A program made the position numbers and the translations under genes. Source: Clostridia bacterium (lineage in GTDB: Bacteria; Bacillota_A; Clostridia; UBA1212; UBA1255). From it: a stretch of DNA of 64,000 nucleotides. Positions 50,975-60,403 of the stretch are shown here, piece after piece; position 1 is the first letter of the stretch, and each line of letters starts with the position of its first letter. The notes beneath the pieces are model-generated. The model saw only the letters and a program-made list of their open reading frames with translations. It was not told the DNA's origin and searched no databases. The stretch covers positions 12,628 to 76,627 of the forward strand of contig JAFWZH010000258.1 in NCBI GenBank assembly GCA_017522515.1. Direction: 5' to 3'.

Positions 50975-52912
50975 ATGAAATACTGTAAAGGAATTGCAGC
51001 ATTATTACTTATATGCTGTATATGTTTTGGTAATATTAGTTCTTCTTATGCAGCAGATATACGAGATGTTAAGAATGATACATGGATTGCTACAGATGAT
51101 TTAGGCAGAGTTTTACCGCTCAATGATAAAACAGGTAATGTAAAAGAAGATAAATACGTAGGTATTTTTTATTTTCTTTTTCTTAATGGCTCACAAGATG
51201 AAGCGATTTTAGACATAACACACTCATATAAACGCGGCGGAATTGAGGCTGTTTGGGAAGATTTACTTTATGGCAGCGGAACCTTTTTTTGGGCAGAACC
51301 ATATTTTGGTTATTATCGTAATAATGACGCTTGGGTATATGCTAAACATGCGCAGCTTTTGTGTGATGCAGGAGTAGACTTTGTGTTTTTAGATATAACA
51401 AATCACTCTGCATTTTTTGAAGATGCATGGCAGCTGTTATTGGATGTTTGGTCTGATATAAGAGCAAAAGGAGGAAATACTCCTCAAGTGGTATTCCATT
51501 GCGGAGACCAAGAGGCAACGGGAAAGATGCACATAGAATGGCTTTGGGATAAATTATACAAAGATGAGCTTCATAAAGAACTATGGTTTTACTGGAATGG
51601 CAAGCCATTGATTTTAGGCAATACAAAAACACTTTCTGATGAGATAAAAAGTTTTTTTACCATCCGTCGTTCTTGGGCGTTTAATTCATGGACTTTGGAA
51701 ACAGAAGGAAAAGGTAGATGGCCATGGATAGCACAATATCCTCAAGAACCAGGAAGAGATGAAGACGGCAATATAGAGCAGGTTGCAGTGTCTGCCGGCT
51801 TCCACGCAAATTCTTCAAAGGGAAGAAGTTATCACAAAGGAAAAAATGAAATGTCAGGGCGATTTGACTTTGGCTTTGGGCTCGAAACATCGGGGCTTGG
51901 CCTTGCTTTTGCAGAGCAATGGTCAAGAGTCTTTGAGTTGGATCCTAAACTTGTTATGATTACGGGCTGGAATGAATTTACTGCAGGTCGTTGGATAGAC
52001 CCTAATGCTAATACGCAGCTTGTAGCAGGTTCTTATGTGGTTACGCCCAATGACCCACAATTCAAATATGTTTATGTGGATTTGTTAAGCCCTGAATACA
52101 GTCGTGATATAGAGCCTATCAGTGATTTTTTCAGAGATAACTATTATTATCAAATGGCATATTATATAAGGCTTTTTAAAGGAACTCGCGCAGGAGAAAA
52201 AGGTACGGGAAGTGTTGATATTGATATAAAAGGAGACTTGTCTGTATTGGATTCTGTAGGTCCGGAATATTTAGATAGCACGAATGATATTCTTCATAGA
52301 AATGCAGATGGTATTGGTGCAATATATACATACGTAAATGAAACGGGACGCAATGATATAGCTCTTGCAAAAGTGTCCAAAACGGGAAAATATACGTATT
52401 TTTATGTAAAATGCGAATCTGATATCATAGAGGCAGAAGGTACAAATTGGATGAATCTTTATATTGACAGTGATCAATATTACTATACCGGCTGGGCAGG
52501 ATTTGATTTTGTAATCAACAGAAGCCATGGCGACGGAAAGGTTTCCGTGGAGAGATTCGTGGATAATTCTTGGAAATTTGAAAGTGTGGGCGAAGCAGAA
52601 TACACTTTAAATGGCAAAGAGCTAATAATAAAGGTTAATTCTTCTCTGGTAGCGCTTGATGAGAGAGATAATTTTGATTTTAAATGGGCAGATAATTCTA
52701 CAGTAACCGGAGAAGTTATGGAGTTTATGGACGTTGGTGACAGTGCGCCAAACGCCCGCTTTAACTATAGATATGAAAAAGCGGGCGGCATAATATCTAA
52801 TGAAATATTATCATCAGAATCAAATATTAAATTAATTATAATAATTGGCGCAGGCCTTTTAATTTCGGCCTGCGCTGCAATCATCATTTCGAAAATTTAC
52901 CGGAAGAAATAG
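50975..52912 (+). CDS. Membrane-anchored glycosidase-like surface protein (GH71/GH99-like)
   Basis: 645 residues. Cleavable signal (SSSYAAD near 27), a TIM-barrel-like domain (about 50-400) with KYVGIFYFLFLN, FWAEPYFGYY, GVDFVFLDITN, VFHCGDQEA and MITGWNEFTAGRW, a pattern I associate with GH71/GH99-like glycoside hydrolases. A beta domain follows (about 425-600), then a C-terminal membrane helix (about 618-640) and an RKK stop-transfer tail. Substrate unknown. Its 3' end overlaps the convergent CotH-RCC1 gene by 29 bp. Likely co-expressed with the two genes upstream. Confidence 0.6.
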   Translation: MKYCKGIAALLLICCICFGNISSSYAADIRDVKNDTWIATDDLGRVLPLNDKTGNVKEDKYVGIFYFLFLNGSQDEAILDITHSYKRGGIEAVWEDLLYGSGTFFWAEPYFGYYRNNDAWVYAKHAQLLCDAGVDFVFLDITNHSAFFEDAWQLLLDVWSDIRAKGGNTPQVVFHCGDQEATGKMHIEWLWDKLYKDELHKELWFYWNGKPLILGNTKTLSDEIKSFFTIRRSWAFNSWTLETEGKGRWPWIAQYPQEPGRDEDGNIEQVAVSAGFHANSSKGRSYHKGKNEMSGRFDFGFGLETSGLGLAFAEQWSRVFELDPKLVMITGWNEFTAGRWIDPNANTQLVAGSYVVTPNDPQFKYVYVDLLSPEYSRDIEPISDFFRDNYYYQMAYYIRLFKGTRAGEKGTGSVDIDIKGDLSVLDSVGPEYLDSTNDILHRNADGIGAIYTYVNETGRNDIALAKVSKTGKYTYFYVKCESDIIEAEGTNWMNLYIDSDQYYYTGWAGFDFVINRSHGDGKVSVERFVDNSWKFESVGEAEYTLNGKELIIKVNSSLVALDERDNFDFKWADNSTVTGEVMEFMDVGDSAPNARFNYRYEKAGGIISNEILSSESNIKLIIIIGAGLLISACAAIIISKIYRKK

Positions 52913-55900
52913 TGGTTTTACCGATTTTATATGAATTAGAACCTGTGCCGGATATTCCGTATTCGTTTTTACCCCAGACTGTAACGCTGCCGTCTTTGTT
53001 GAGAATGGCAGAGAACCATGAACCTGCGGCTCCCGTCTTAGCGCTACTGTTTATGAGCTGCGGCGTGGAGAACGAAGATGCTGAAGATGAAGTAGAAACT
53101 TGATTATAAGAATTAAGTCCCCAACCGTATATCTTACCGTCTTTTGTGACGATAATTGCGTGCTCATCTTGCATGCTGGCAGAAGCAACATTAGACATAA
53201 CTTTGTGGAGTTGACCGTCACCCGCTCCGGTTGAGAAAGTTGAAGTACTTCTCCAACCGAAGTAATAAAGGTCTCCGGCGCTGTCTATACAGAAAGTTGA
53301 GTGCTCGCCGGCAAATACTTTAGTTATGGTTTTTGTTGAAATCTGAACAGGAGAGGTAAATACCTCTGTGCTGCTTGATGTAAGCTTTTTCCAACGGTTA
53401 TCGCCCAATCCATACATTTTGCCGCCTTTTACGTATACGGTGTGACGCCTTCCTGCTGCCATAGATGTTACATTTGTGGCAATTTTTGTAAATGTTGTAA
53501 CTTTGCCTTTGTAATTTGCAGAACCGAGCTGTCCTTTTTCGTTATTTCCGATACCGTAAAGGTCGCCGTTCGTCATCAAAATCAAACTGTGGTCATAGCC
53601 GGCACTGATTTCCGCAATTGTTCCTGACGGAACGCCGCTTACCGGTCTTAGCGTGTAATATTCATCGCCGGAGTAACCTGTTTGGTTGTAATTATTATTT
53701 CCTACAGAATATAACTTGCCATCGGCAGATAAAATTAATGTATGGGGATCGTCTCCTACATTTCCTCCTTGTGAAGTTGATACTTGTTTAACTGATGTCA
53801 TAACGAGTGAAACAGGGAGCAGTGACGTACCGGTGAAAATACCGCTTTGTCCGTTTTCGCTGGCACCCCAAGCATATAAGTCTCCGTTTGCTTTCAGGTA
53901 GAATATGTTTCTGGAGCCTGCAACGAGAGCTTCAGATGCTGTGAAGCCGGTTTTGCGTGCAAATACAGAAATTGTCATTTTGCCTGTTACTGTAATAGTA
54001 ACAGAAGATGAACTGTAAAATGTTTGCTCGCCGTCTGCTGTTGAAATTGCTATTCCTGCGAAAGTGTAGCCGCTTTTTACATTTGCTTTTAAAGTGATTT
54101 TTTCGCCTACGGAATATGCCACGGTGCTTCCGGAAGATACGCTCTTGGAGTTGACTGTCGCAGAAGAAATACCATCTGAAAAAGTTATGCCGATATTAAT
54201 CGGAACAAGATTAAAGTATTCATTAAAATGCTTTGTGGCATAATACGTTCTGTTTTCAAGGAATGTTTCAATTTTGCTGATTTCGCTGCTCCATTTAGAA
54301 ACAGAAAAACCTGAACTTGACCAACGGTTGCTGTGAAGAGCTAAAATGGGATGAATTTCGTCTGCCATACTGTCCAGCACAGGGAGCATTTTGCTTGCTA
54401 CGAAAATGTTCTTCATTACATAGTCGAATCGATTTATGAATTTTTGCTTGAAGTTTTTATTTGCAAGCAAAGCAGACATAAGGTCTGATAAAATTTCGTC
54501 GCAGCTTACACGTCCCATCATGTTAAGTTTATAATCGTTAACTAAGCTGCATCCGTGATCCATATCTAAAAGCACAAAACGCCACTTTGTATCAAGGCCG
54601 CTGGGATCTTCGGAATTTTTATTTCTCCAAACTTTTATATTATTTGAAGGCCAGTCAACATTGCAGAAATAGATATTACAAATGTAAAAATCGATAAGAC
54701 TGTCGACATCCAATTGGTCAGTTACGTGTTTGTAATATGTTTCATTAGAAAGATTGTGACTTTTTGCATAAGAAACAAGGTCGTTAAAGGGCTTGTCATC
54801 TCCCGCAACACCGTCATTAACCTCATACGGAGGTTTGTTCACACTGGATTTAAGAGGTGACGGAGCTTCTAACATAACAAAATTTTCTTCAAGAACACCA
54901 TAATGTGACTCGAAATATTTAGAGTCAAAACGCTCTCGTATATTATAAAGTCCCCAAAATTCGCCGTTTATAAAAACTGCGGCAGGTTGAGTTTCCATGT
55001 AATCTACATTCATGCCTTTGCAAAGTCGTTGCATTAAAGCATCACGGAGCATAGAATAAGTACAATCATTACCGGAATTTCTAAGAATAAGACGCTTGTA
55101 TGAATCTATATTTTCTCCCGTAAAATCAAATACGCGACCCTCAAAGATATCGTATTTTAATTTGCCCGGATTATTGGTTACAGCCGGATTTGCATCTTTT
55201 TTAAAGTAAACACGCATGGATTTTTGCTGATTTCCGAGAGAACCGTTACCATTCATGGAAAGCTCTATGTATTGACCGGCAACCTTTGAACCGGCCCTGT
55301 CAAAAAGTTCAAAAAATGCTACTTTTCGCTCTTTTTTGCCAAAGGGATCACTCATTACGCTGACATATATACCTGAGCTTGTAGCAAAATCGGAAGATTT
55401 CAAGGATATAGAAACGCTGGGAAGTTTGTAAGTACTTGTAAAACTTGAAGAAACTATATAAGTATTCGTTACAGTATCAATGGTTTTACTTCCGTTTTTA
55501 GCACACGCCTTAATAACTGTGCCCACCATTTGAGAAGAAGGTGCGGGGTATCTGAAAGTAGATGCAATACTACTCGTAAGATATCCTGCAGAACCGGTGC
55601 TGTTTTTTACAGTTATAGGTGTGGAATACTTTTTGCCGTTTGTCATGGGATCAGAACCATCTGTTGTATAGTAAATGGTGTATCCCGGATCTGACGTTAA
55701 TTTTATCTCTAAAGCCTTTGTGTAAATACCACCATCTACTGAAAACTTAACAGTAGGACCTTGTGGCGTGGGCGTAGGTTTTTCCGTAGGCTTTGCAGTA
55801 GGCTTATTTGTAGGTGATGCGGTCGTGCCGGAGACGGGCGCATTCGTTACGTTTGAAGGTGTATTTGTGCCGCCCTGTGTTGGCGCATCTGCTGATATTA

Positions 55901-56090
55901 CAGCCTCTGTGACGGAATCGCCTGTTGGCTGACTGCTGTTGCTTCCTGTGACGTGTGCAGTAGGTGTAGCTGTGCTTGTACTTGCGATTGTTTTTGTACT
56001 TTCGTGATTGTTTTTTTTGCTTTCTTCTGCACAACCAACAAATATTAAAAGTAAAACAACAGCGAATAAAATTAAAAGTTTTCTTTTCAT
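52884..56090 (-). CDS. CotH-kinase lipoprotein with C-terminal RCC1 repeats
   Basis: 1068 residues. Lipobox IFVGC (about 16-20), a Ser/Thr/Pro spacer (25-110), a chitobiase-C-like domain (about 112-215, IYYTTDGSDPMTNGKKY), a CotH kinase domain (about 225-640, NGEFWGLYNIRERFD and the metal site LLDMDHGCS), and a bacterial-repeat (Flg_new-like) domain (about 650-730). Six or seven RCC1-type beta-propeller blades follow (about 735-1068; LYAWGASENGQSG, LYGIGNNEKGQLG, IYGWGLNSYNQVS). RCC1 propellers mediate protein binding. The fusion suggests a surface kinase-like protein with its own docking module. Single gene or co-transcribed with the upstream GH2-like gene (1 bp gap). Confidence 0.85.
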   Translation of the reverse strand: MKRKLLILFAVVLLLIFVGCAEESKKNNHESTKTIASTSTATPTAHVTGSNSSQPTGDSVTEAVISADAPTQGGTNTPSNVTNAPVSGTTASPTNKPTAKPTEKPTPTPQGPTVKFSVDGGIYTKALEIKLTSDPGYTIYYTTDGSDPMTNGKKYSTPITVKNSTGSAGYLTSSIASTFRYPAPSSQMVGTVIKACAKNGSKTIDTVTNTYIVSSSFTSTYKLPSVSISLKSSDFATSSGIYVSVMSDPFGKKERKVAFFELFDRAGSKVAGQYIELSMNGNGSLGNQQKSMRVYFKKDANPAVTNNPGKLKYDIFEGRVFDFTGENIDSYKRLILRNSGNDCTYSMLRDALMQRLCKGMNVDYMETQPAAVFINGEFWGLYNIRERFDSKYFESHYGVLEENFVMLEAPSPLKSSVNKPPYEVNDGVAGDDKPFNDLVSYAKSHNLSNETYYKHVTDQLDVDSLIDFYICNIYFCNVDWPSNNIKVWRNKNSEDPSGLDTKWRFVLLDMDHGCSLVNDYKLNMMGRVSCDEILSDLMSALLANKNFKQKFINRFDYVMKNIFVASKMLPVLDSMADEIHPILALHSNRWSSSGFSVSKWSSEISKIETFLENRTYYATKHFNEYFNLVPINIGITFSDGISSATVNSKSVSSGSTVAYSVGEKITLKANVKSGYTFAGIAISTADGEQTFYSSSSVTITVTGKMTISVFARKTGFTASEALVAGSRNIFYLKANGDLYAWGASENGQSGIFTGTSLLPVSLVMTSVKQVSTSQGGNVGDDPHTLILSADGKLYSVGNNNYNQTGYSGDEYYTLRPVSGVPSGTIAEISAGYDHSLILMTNGDLYGIGNNEKGQLGSANYKGKVTTFTKIATNVTSMAAGRRHTVYVKGGKMYGLGDNRWKKLTSSSTEVFTSPVQISTKTITKVFAGEHSTFCIDSAGDLYYFGWRSTSTFSTGAGDGQLHKVMSNVASASMQDEHAIIVTKDGKIYGWGLNSYNQVSTSSSASSFSTPQLINSSAKTGAAGSWFSAILNKDGSVTVWGKNEYGISGTGSNSYKIGKTTISSGKFSK

Positions 56091-56091
56091 A

Positions 56092-58389
56092 TTATGCCTC
56101 CGTTATTCCGGGTAGAGTACGACTCTCTCTTAATATGTCTGTACTTTCTGTGAAAATAGGTTTTATTGTAAATGAGTAGAAAAATAGCTTGTCATCAAGA
56201 GCTTGATTGTAATCTATTCGAAGGAGAGAACAATGTTCGTTCGTGTCATGTTGTACAGCACTGAAACCTACCTCGGGCATACCTTTTATCATAATTCCGC
56301 GGCCTTCTGCATCGTGCACTACAGCCCATTGTACATCACAGTGATTTACTGAGTGGTGTGGGAATTTCTGAAGTGCGGCTTCTTGGGCAATTGTTGATTG
56401 GTAAATGCCTTTTCTGCAATGATTTTTCATGTTGGGAAGTGATGAATACGGGCCATAACCGTAGTAACTTACGAACTTGTTATCTGCAGGCATTTTCAAT
56501 TCAAAGCCAAAACGTGAGAAGTTGGGAGAATCGGGCTTGACCTCTGCTGTGACACCTACGCCTATTTCTCCACTGCCGTAAATTGCCCACAAAACTGAAA
56601 ATGTGACAAAAGGTTCAGCAGAAGGTGACGCTATTGAGTAAGAAGCCAATAAGGTAATATATTTACTTCCTTTAGATAATATTTTACAGGAACATGGTTG
56701 CTGGTGTAATAAAAGCGGTTTGTTGTCTGTGGTTGCTTTGCAGACAGAAAAGAAAGGTGTGCTGTGCAGCATTTCTATATCGTTAAAAATGACATTTGTA
56801 AATGAACCGGTTGCCATGTTGAAGCGGTAAGTGAAATCTTCGCCTTCTATTGACATTATGCCGCTTTCGTTCTCTTCTGAAAAGTATACGCTGAAGGGAG
56901 GCATGGAGGCGGTTGTTTCCGTCTCGGGAACGGTTTGTAAAACAGGTAACTTTGTTTGTGAAAAACCTGCTTCGTAACCGGCATGAGCCCATACAGTGTC
57001 TTTTTTTAATTTACAGCTAAATTCAATGAAAAATTCCTCGAAGGAGAATTCGGGAAAAGTAAAATCTATGCTCTTGCAGATTGTGTCATGAGGGGCACAA
57101 TTTATATTTAAAACATCCTGTGCAAAAACTTGCGAAGGTGTTTTTATTGTATACATGATTATGAAGTCTTCCAGATTTGTGAAATCACATGTGTTTGTGA
57201 AACTGTATGTTTGCTTTGTGAATGTCATTTCCTGTGCCTTAATGACAGCAGGAGAAAAATAGACATCGTCATTAGTATCAAAGTCGATATCATCAACTGT
57301 ATAAAAACCTATTTCGTCACACAACTTGGCAAAAGCCGGAGTATTAGGGTAGAAAGAGGATTTGACACAGTTTATATTATGCTTTTTCATGACCAGAAGC
57401 TCATCAATAATCACACGTAAAGGTTTATATTGAAAAGCATCAGTGTGCAATTTGTGTTGGTTAAAGCCTTTAAGATTGACCGGCTGATTGTTTACAAGAA
57501 ATTCTCCTGCTTCATTTACAGTATAAATACGTAAACCGACTCTTACGGGAATAACTTCGTTAAAACCGTGTATAAGGGCTGTGTAGAGATAAGGATTTTC
57601 TGCAGTCCAATTTATGGGATTGTCTATTTTGATTTCAAAAGATGCTTGACTGTTTTTGATTATAGAGTCTTTTCTTACTATGAGTTGATTGTTGTTGTCG
57701 TAAAGTTCAACCGTCGCAGCTCCATTTTCTTTAGTTGCCTCTATGTCTATATATATGGTATCAAGTGTTGTTCTGACCTTAAAATCTCTTATATGATCCG
57801 GAGTTCGAGCTAAAAGATATACATCTCGAGATATACTTGATTTCGCAAGAGTTATCACCGTGACGGTGTTTTTGCCTGCTTTAAGTAGGGGCGTGATACG
57901 GAATTCTGCCGTTCGGTTTGTACTGTTGCCGGCTCCTGCAAATTCATCATTAATATAAATGTAGAAGAAAGTATCAATACCGTCGAAGTTAATATATACA
58001 TCTCTGCCTGTCCATGTTCCCGGAAGTGTGAAGTCGCGTTGATAGATGCAGAAAGATTTTTCTGAAATAAGAGACGCGTTAAGATTTGAGGGAACTTTGA
58101 TTTTTTGAAAGTTTGAAGTGTCAAAGTCAGAATTGAAAAAATTCTCTGCCTCGCCTTTATTGCGGCAAAAGAGGAAAGACCAGTCGCCGTTAAGTAATTT
58201 GCGACGTGTGCTTTTTTCTGAAATTATGCCGGCATAGGCAGATTCCGGGGTATATCCGTTTAAAACGCGAGCACCCGAAAGTGCGTTGCAACGGCAGCTG
58301 TAAGGTATAAACCAAGTCCTTGAAGGCTCTTTGTTAACAGAGCTTATTTCCGGGTTTGACAATGATGAAAAATCAGGCATGGTTTTCAT
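56092..58389 (-). CDS. GH2 beta-galactosidase-like protein lacking the catalytic barrel
   Basis: 765 residues against about 1000 for LacZ. Domains: the sugar-binding jelly roll (about 40-195, LLNGDWSFLFCRN), the Ig-like domain (about 200-300) and the first part of the TIM barrel (304-372: NLKGFNQHKLHTD, ELLVMKKHNINCVKSSFYPN, GFYTVDDIDFDTND). Then it jumps directly to the next Ig-like domain (from about 375) and the C-terminal bgal small-chain domain (about 500-765). The remaining two-thirds of the barrel, with the acid/base Glu (usual NE motif) and the nucleophile Glu, are missing in frame. No signal peptide. It cannot be a normal glycosidase; it may be a binding protein or a deletion remnant still expressed. 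Confidence 0.85.
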   Translation of the reverse strand: MKTMPDFSSLSNPEISSVNKEPSRTWFIPYSCRCNALSGARVLNGYTPESAYAGIISEKSTRRKLLNGDWSFLFCRNKGEAENFFNSDFDTSNFQKIKVPSNLNASLISEKSFCIYQRDFTLPGTWTGRDVYINFDGIDTFFYIYINDEFAGAGNSTNRTAEFRITPLLKAGKNTVTVITLAKSSISRDVYLLARTPDHIRDFKVRTTLDTIYIDIEATKENGAATVELYDNNNQLIVRKDSIIKNSQASFEIKIDNPINWTAENPYLYTALIHGFNEVIPVRVGLRIYTVNEAGEFLVNNQPVNLKGFNQHKLHTDAFQYKPLRVIIDELLVMKKHNINCVKSSFYPNTPAFAKLCDEIGFYTVDDIDFDTNDDVYFSPAVIKAQEMTFTKQTYSFTNTCDFTNLEDFIIMYTIKTPSQVFAQDVLNINCAPHDTICKSIDFTFPEFSFEEFFIEFSCKLKKDTVWAHAGYEAGFSQTKLPVLQTVPETETTASMPPFSVYFSEENESGIMSIEGEDFTYRFNMATGSFTNVIFNDIEMLHSTPFFSVCKATTDNKPLLLHQQPCSCKILSKGSKYITLLASYSIASPSAEPFVTFSVLWAIYGSGEIGVGVTAEVKPDSPNFSRFGFELKMPADNKFVSYYGYGPYSSLPNMKNHCRKGIYQSTIAQEAALQKFPHHSVNHCDVQWAVVHDAEGRGIMIKGMPEVGFSAVQHDTNEHCSLLRIDYNQALDDKLFFYSFTIKPIFTESTDILRESRTLPGITEA

Positions 58390-58462
58390 GTTATCTGATA
58401 CTCCTTTTGATACGCTGATGATCTTATGATATTATACCAATTTAAGAGCAAAAATCAAGAAA

Positions 58463-58517
58463 TATCAACAAAAATTGATGTTTCGTTGATACTAAGTTGA
58501 CAAAAAGATGTTATACT
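58463..58517 (+). promoter_or_regulatory. Promoter and candidate operator of the two-component system
   Basis: An inverted repeat TATCAAC-N15-GTTGATA spans 58463-58491. Downstream is an extended -10 (TGT then TATACT at 58512-58517). The same ATCAAC/GTTGAT half sites form the palindrome at 60307-60322 after the kinase gene. Confidence 0.5.
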
Positions 58518-58555
58518 TTATTTGAGTAGAAGATACTGCATAATCGGAGGTTAAT

Positions 58556-59227
58556 ATGTTTCAGGTTTTAATAGCGGAAGATGACAGAGAATTAAGGCAG
58601 CTTTTTCAACATGTTCTTGTAAAGAACGGGTATTCCGTAACGGGTGTTTCTGATGGCAGAGAAGCTCTGCAGGAGCTAGAGAAAGGTTATTACGACATTG
58701 TTATTTCAGATGTTATGATGCCGGTCATGGATGGATACGAGCTTGTAAGAGCTTTGAGAGAAACAAATAATAATATCCCAGTAATGATGATTACTGCAAA
58801 GGATGCATTTGATGATATGAGAATGGGCTTCCTTTCCGGTACGGATGATTATATGGTAAAACCTGTTAATGTTAATGAGATGGTACTTCGCGTCAGTGCT
58901 TTGCTCAGGCGTGCACAGATGATAAATGAAAGGCGTCAAACAATAGGAAATACGGTGCTGGAGTGTGATTCTCTTACAGTGACAGTTGATGGGAGTAAAT
59001 ATATCTTACCCCAAAAAGAATTTATGCTTTTATATAAAATGGCATCTTTTCCGGGCAGAATATTCACTCGTCAACAACTCATGGATGATATTTGGGGATA
59101 TGATTCGGAGACAGATACACACACTGTTGATGTGCATATAGGTAGGCTGCGAGAAAAATTCAGTAATAATAAAGATTTTAAAATAATAACGATGCGAGGT
59201 GTGGGATATAAGGTGGTTAAGCTATGA
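58556..59227 (+). CDS. OmpR/PhoB-family response regulator
   Basis: 223 residues: a receiver domain with the acidic pair EDD (8-10), phosphoacceptor Asp52 in VISDVMMPVMDG, Thr and Lys (MITAKD, MVKPVN), and a C-terminal winged helix (DDIWGYDSETDTHTVDVHIG). The start has GGAGG 8 nt upstream. Its stop overlaps the kinase start by 4 bp. The output genes are unknown. The ATCAAC/GTTGAT repeats on both sides suggest that it binds its own promoter and perhaps that of the DegV gene downstream. Confidence 0.93.
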   Translation: MFQVLIAEDDRELRQLFQHVLVKNGYSVTGVSDGREALQELEKGYYDIVISDVMMPVMDGYELVRALRETNNNIPVMMITAKDAFDDMRMGFLSGTDDYMVKPVNVNEMVLRVSALLRRAQMINERRQTIGNTVLECDSLTVTVDGSKYILPQKEFMLLYKMASFPGRIFTRQQLMDDIWGYDSETDTHTVDVHIGRLREKFSNNKDFKIITMRGVGYKVVKL

Positions 59228-60297
59228 AAACGCTTGAAACATTAAAAAACATAAAGGCTAAGCAATACAAAATACGCTTTGGCATAACGTGGTACTTTAC
59301 GATTATTGTTTCTATAGAGATACTGGCAACAGTTGCCGTTTCGGCTGCGGTTACATACGTTTTTGAGAATGTTCTTGGTTGGCAGTTCGATTTTTCTTCT
59401 TCTGTATGGCTTATAATCTGCAGTCTTTTTATCGGTTTTGCTACATCTGTTGTAGCAAATAGGATAATGCTTGCTCCTATCAGAAAACTTAACAAAGCAA
59501 TGAAACAGGTGGCAAAAGGAGATTTCCATATTGCATTAGAGCCGAATAGCCGAATTAACGAAATAAAAGATATTTATGAAAGCTTTAACATGATGACGAG
59601 GGAACTTAATGCTACTGAGATTTTGCAAACGGATTTTGTTTCTAATGTTTCGCATGAGATAAAAACACCTGTTAATGCAATTGAAGGATACGCTATGCTT
59701 TTGCAAGACAGTTCCAGCTCGGATGATGAGAAAGAACAATATACCGATAAGATTCTTTTTAATACAAAGCGTTTGTCTGAATTGGTAAGTAATATTTTAC
59801 TTTTATCAAGGCTTGATAATCAGACTTTTGATACCAAGAAAAAAGCATTCCGACTTGATGAACAAATAAGGCAATCTGTCTTGCTTCTGGAACCTAAATG
59901 GGCAGAAAAGAATATAGAGTTTGACGTAGACATGGAGAGTGTTATTTATAATAGAAATGAAGCACTTCTACAGCATGTTTGGGATAATTTAATATCAAAT
60001 GCTATAAAATTCGGACCTTGCAACGGTTTGATTAAAATTAGGTTGATAAAACAGCAATGTGAACAGGTGAGGAAAATGTTGGTGTTCACGATAGAAGATG
60101 AGGGAAATGGCATAGAAGAAAAGGATATTTGTCATATTTTTGGTAAATTTTACCAAGCTGACAGCTCTCATAAGCAAGAGGGCAATGGTCTGGGGTTAGC
60201 TCTCTGCAAAAAAATAGTTGATATATCCGGAGGAGAAATATTTGCGGAAAATATGAAAGAAGGCGGTTGCAGATTTACTGTTAAATTGCCGATGTAA
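59224..60297 (+). CDS. Sensor histidine kinase
   Basis: 357 residues with two membrane helices (about 20-42 and 57-78) separated by only a short loop, so it has almost no extracellular sensor. HAMP domain (APIRKLNKAMKQVAKGDF), HisKA with FVSNVSHEIKTPVNA (phospho-His), and HATPase_c with HVWDNLISNAIKFG (N box), EDEGNGI (G1) and GNGLGLALCKK (G2). A kinase with no periplasmic domain usually senses membrane state or a partner protein. Operon with the response regulator. Confidence 0.93.
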   Translation: MKTLETLKNIKAKQYKIRFGITWYFTIIVSIEILATVAVSAAVTYVFENVLGWQFDFSSSVWLIICSLFIGFATSVVANRIMLAPIRKLNKAMKQVAKGDFHIALEPNSRINEIKDIYESFNMMTRELNATEILQTDFVSNVSHEIKTPVNAIEGYAMLLQDSSSSDDEKEQYTDKILFNTKRLSELVSNILLLSRLDNQTFDTKKKAFRLDEQIRQSVLLLEPKWAEKNIEFDVDMESVIYNRNEALLQHVWDNLISNAIKFGPCNGLIKIRLIKQQCEQVRKMLVFTIEDEGNGIEEKDICHIFGKFYQADSSHKQEGNGLGLALCKKIVDISGGEIFAENMKEGGCRFTVKLPM

Positions 60298-60306
60298 AAA
60301 TTTTTT

Positions 60307-60322
60307 ATCAACAATTGTTGAT
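60307..60322. promoter_or_regulatory. Palindrome ATCAACAATTGTTGAT
   Basis: A perfect 16-bp palindrome 9 bp after the kinase stop and upstream of the DegV gene. Its arms match the repeat at 58463-58491, so the same regulator may bind. No good terminator is seen after the kinase gene. Confidence 0.5.
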
Positions 60323-60403
60323 TTTGAGTTGAGGTTGAGTTGCTTTTTTATTTATATACTTTGTGATATCAATTATTAATATCGCGAAGGAGATGCAACA
60401 AAA

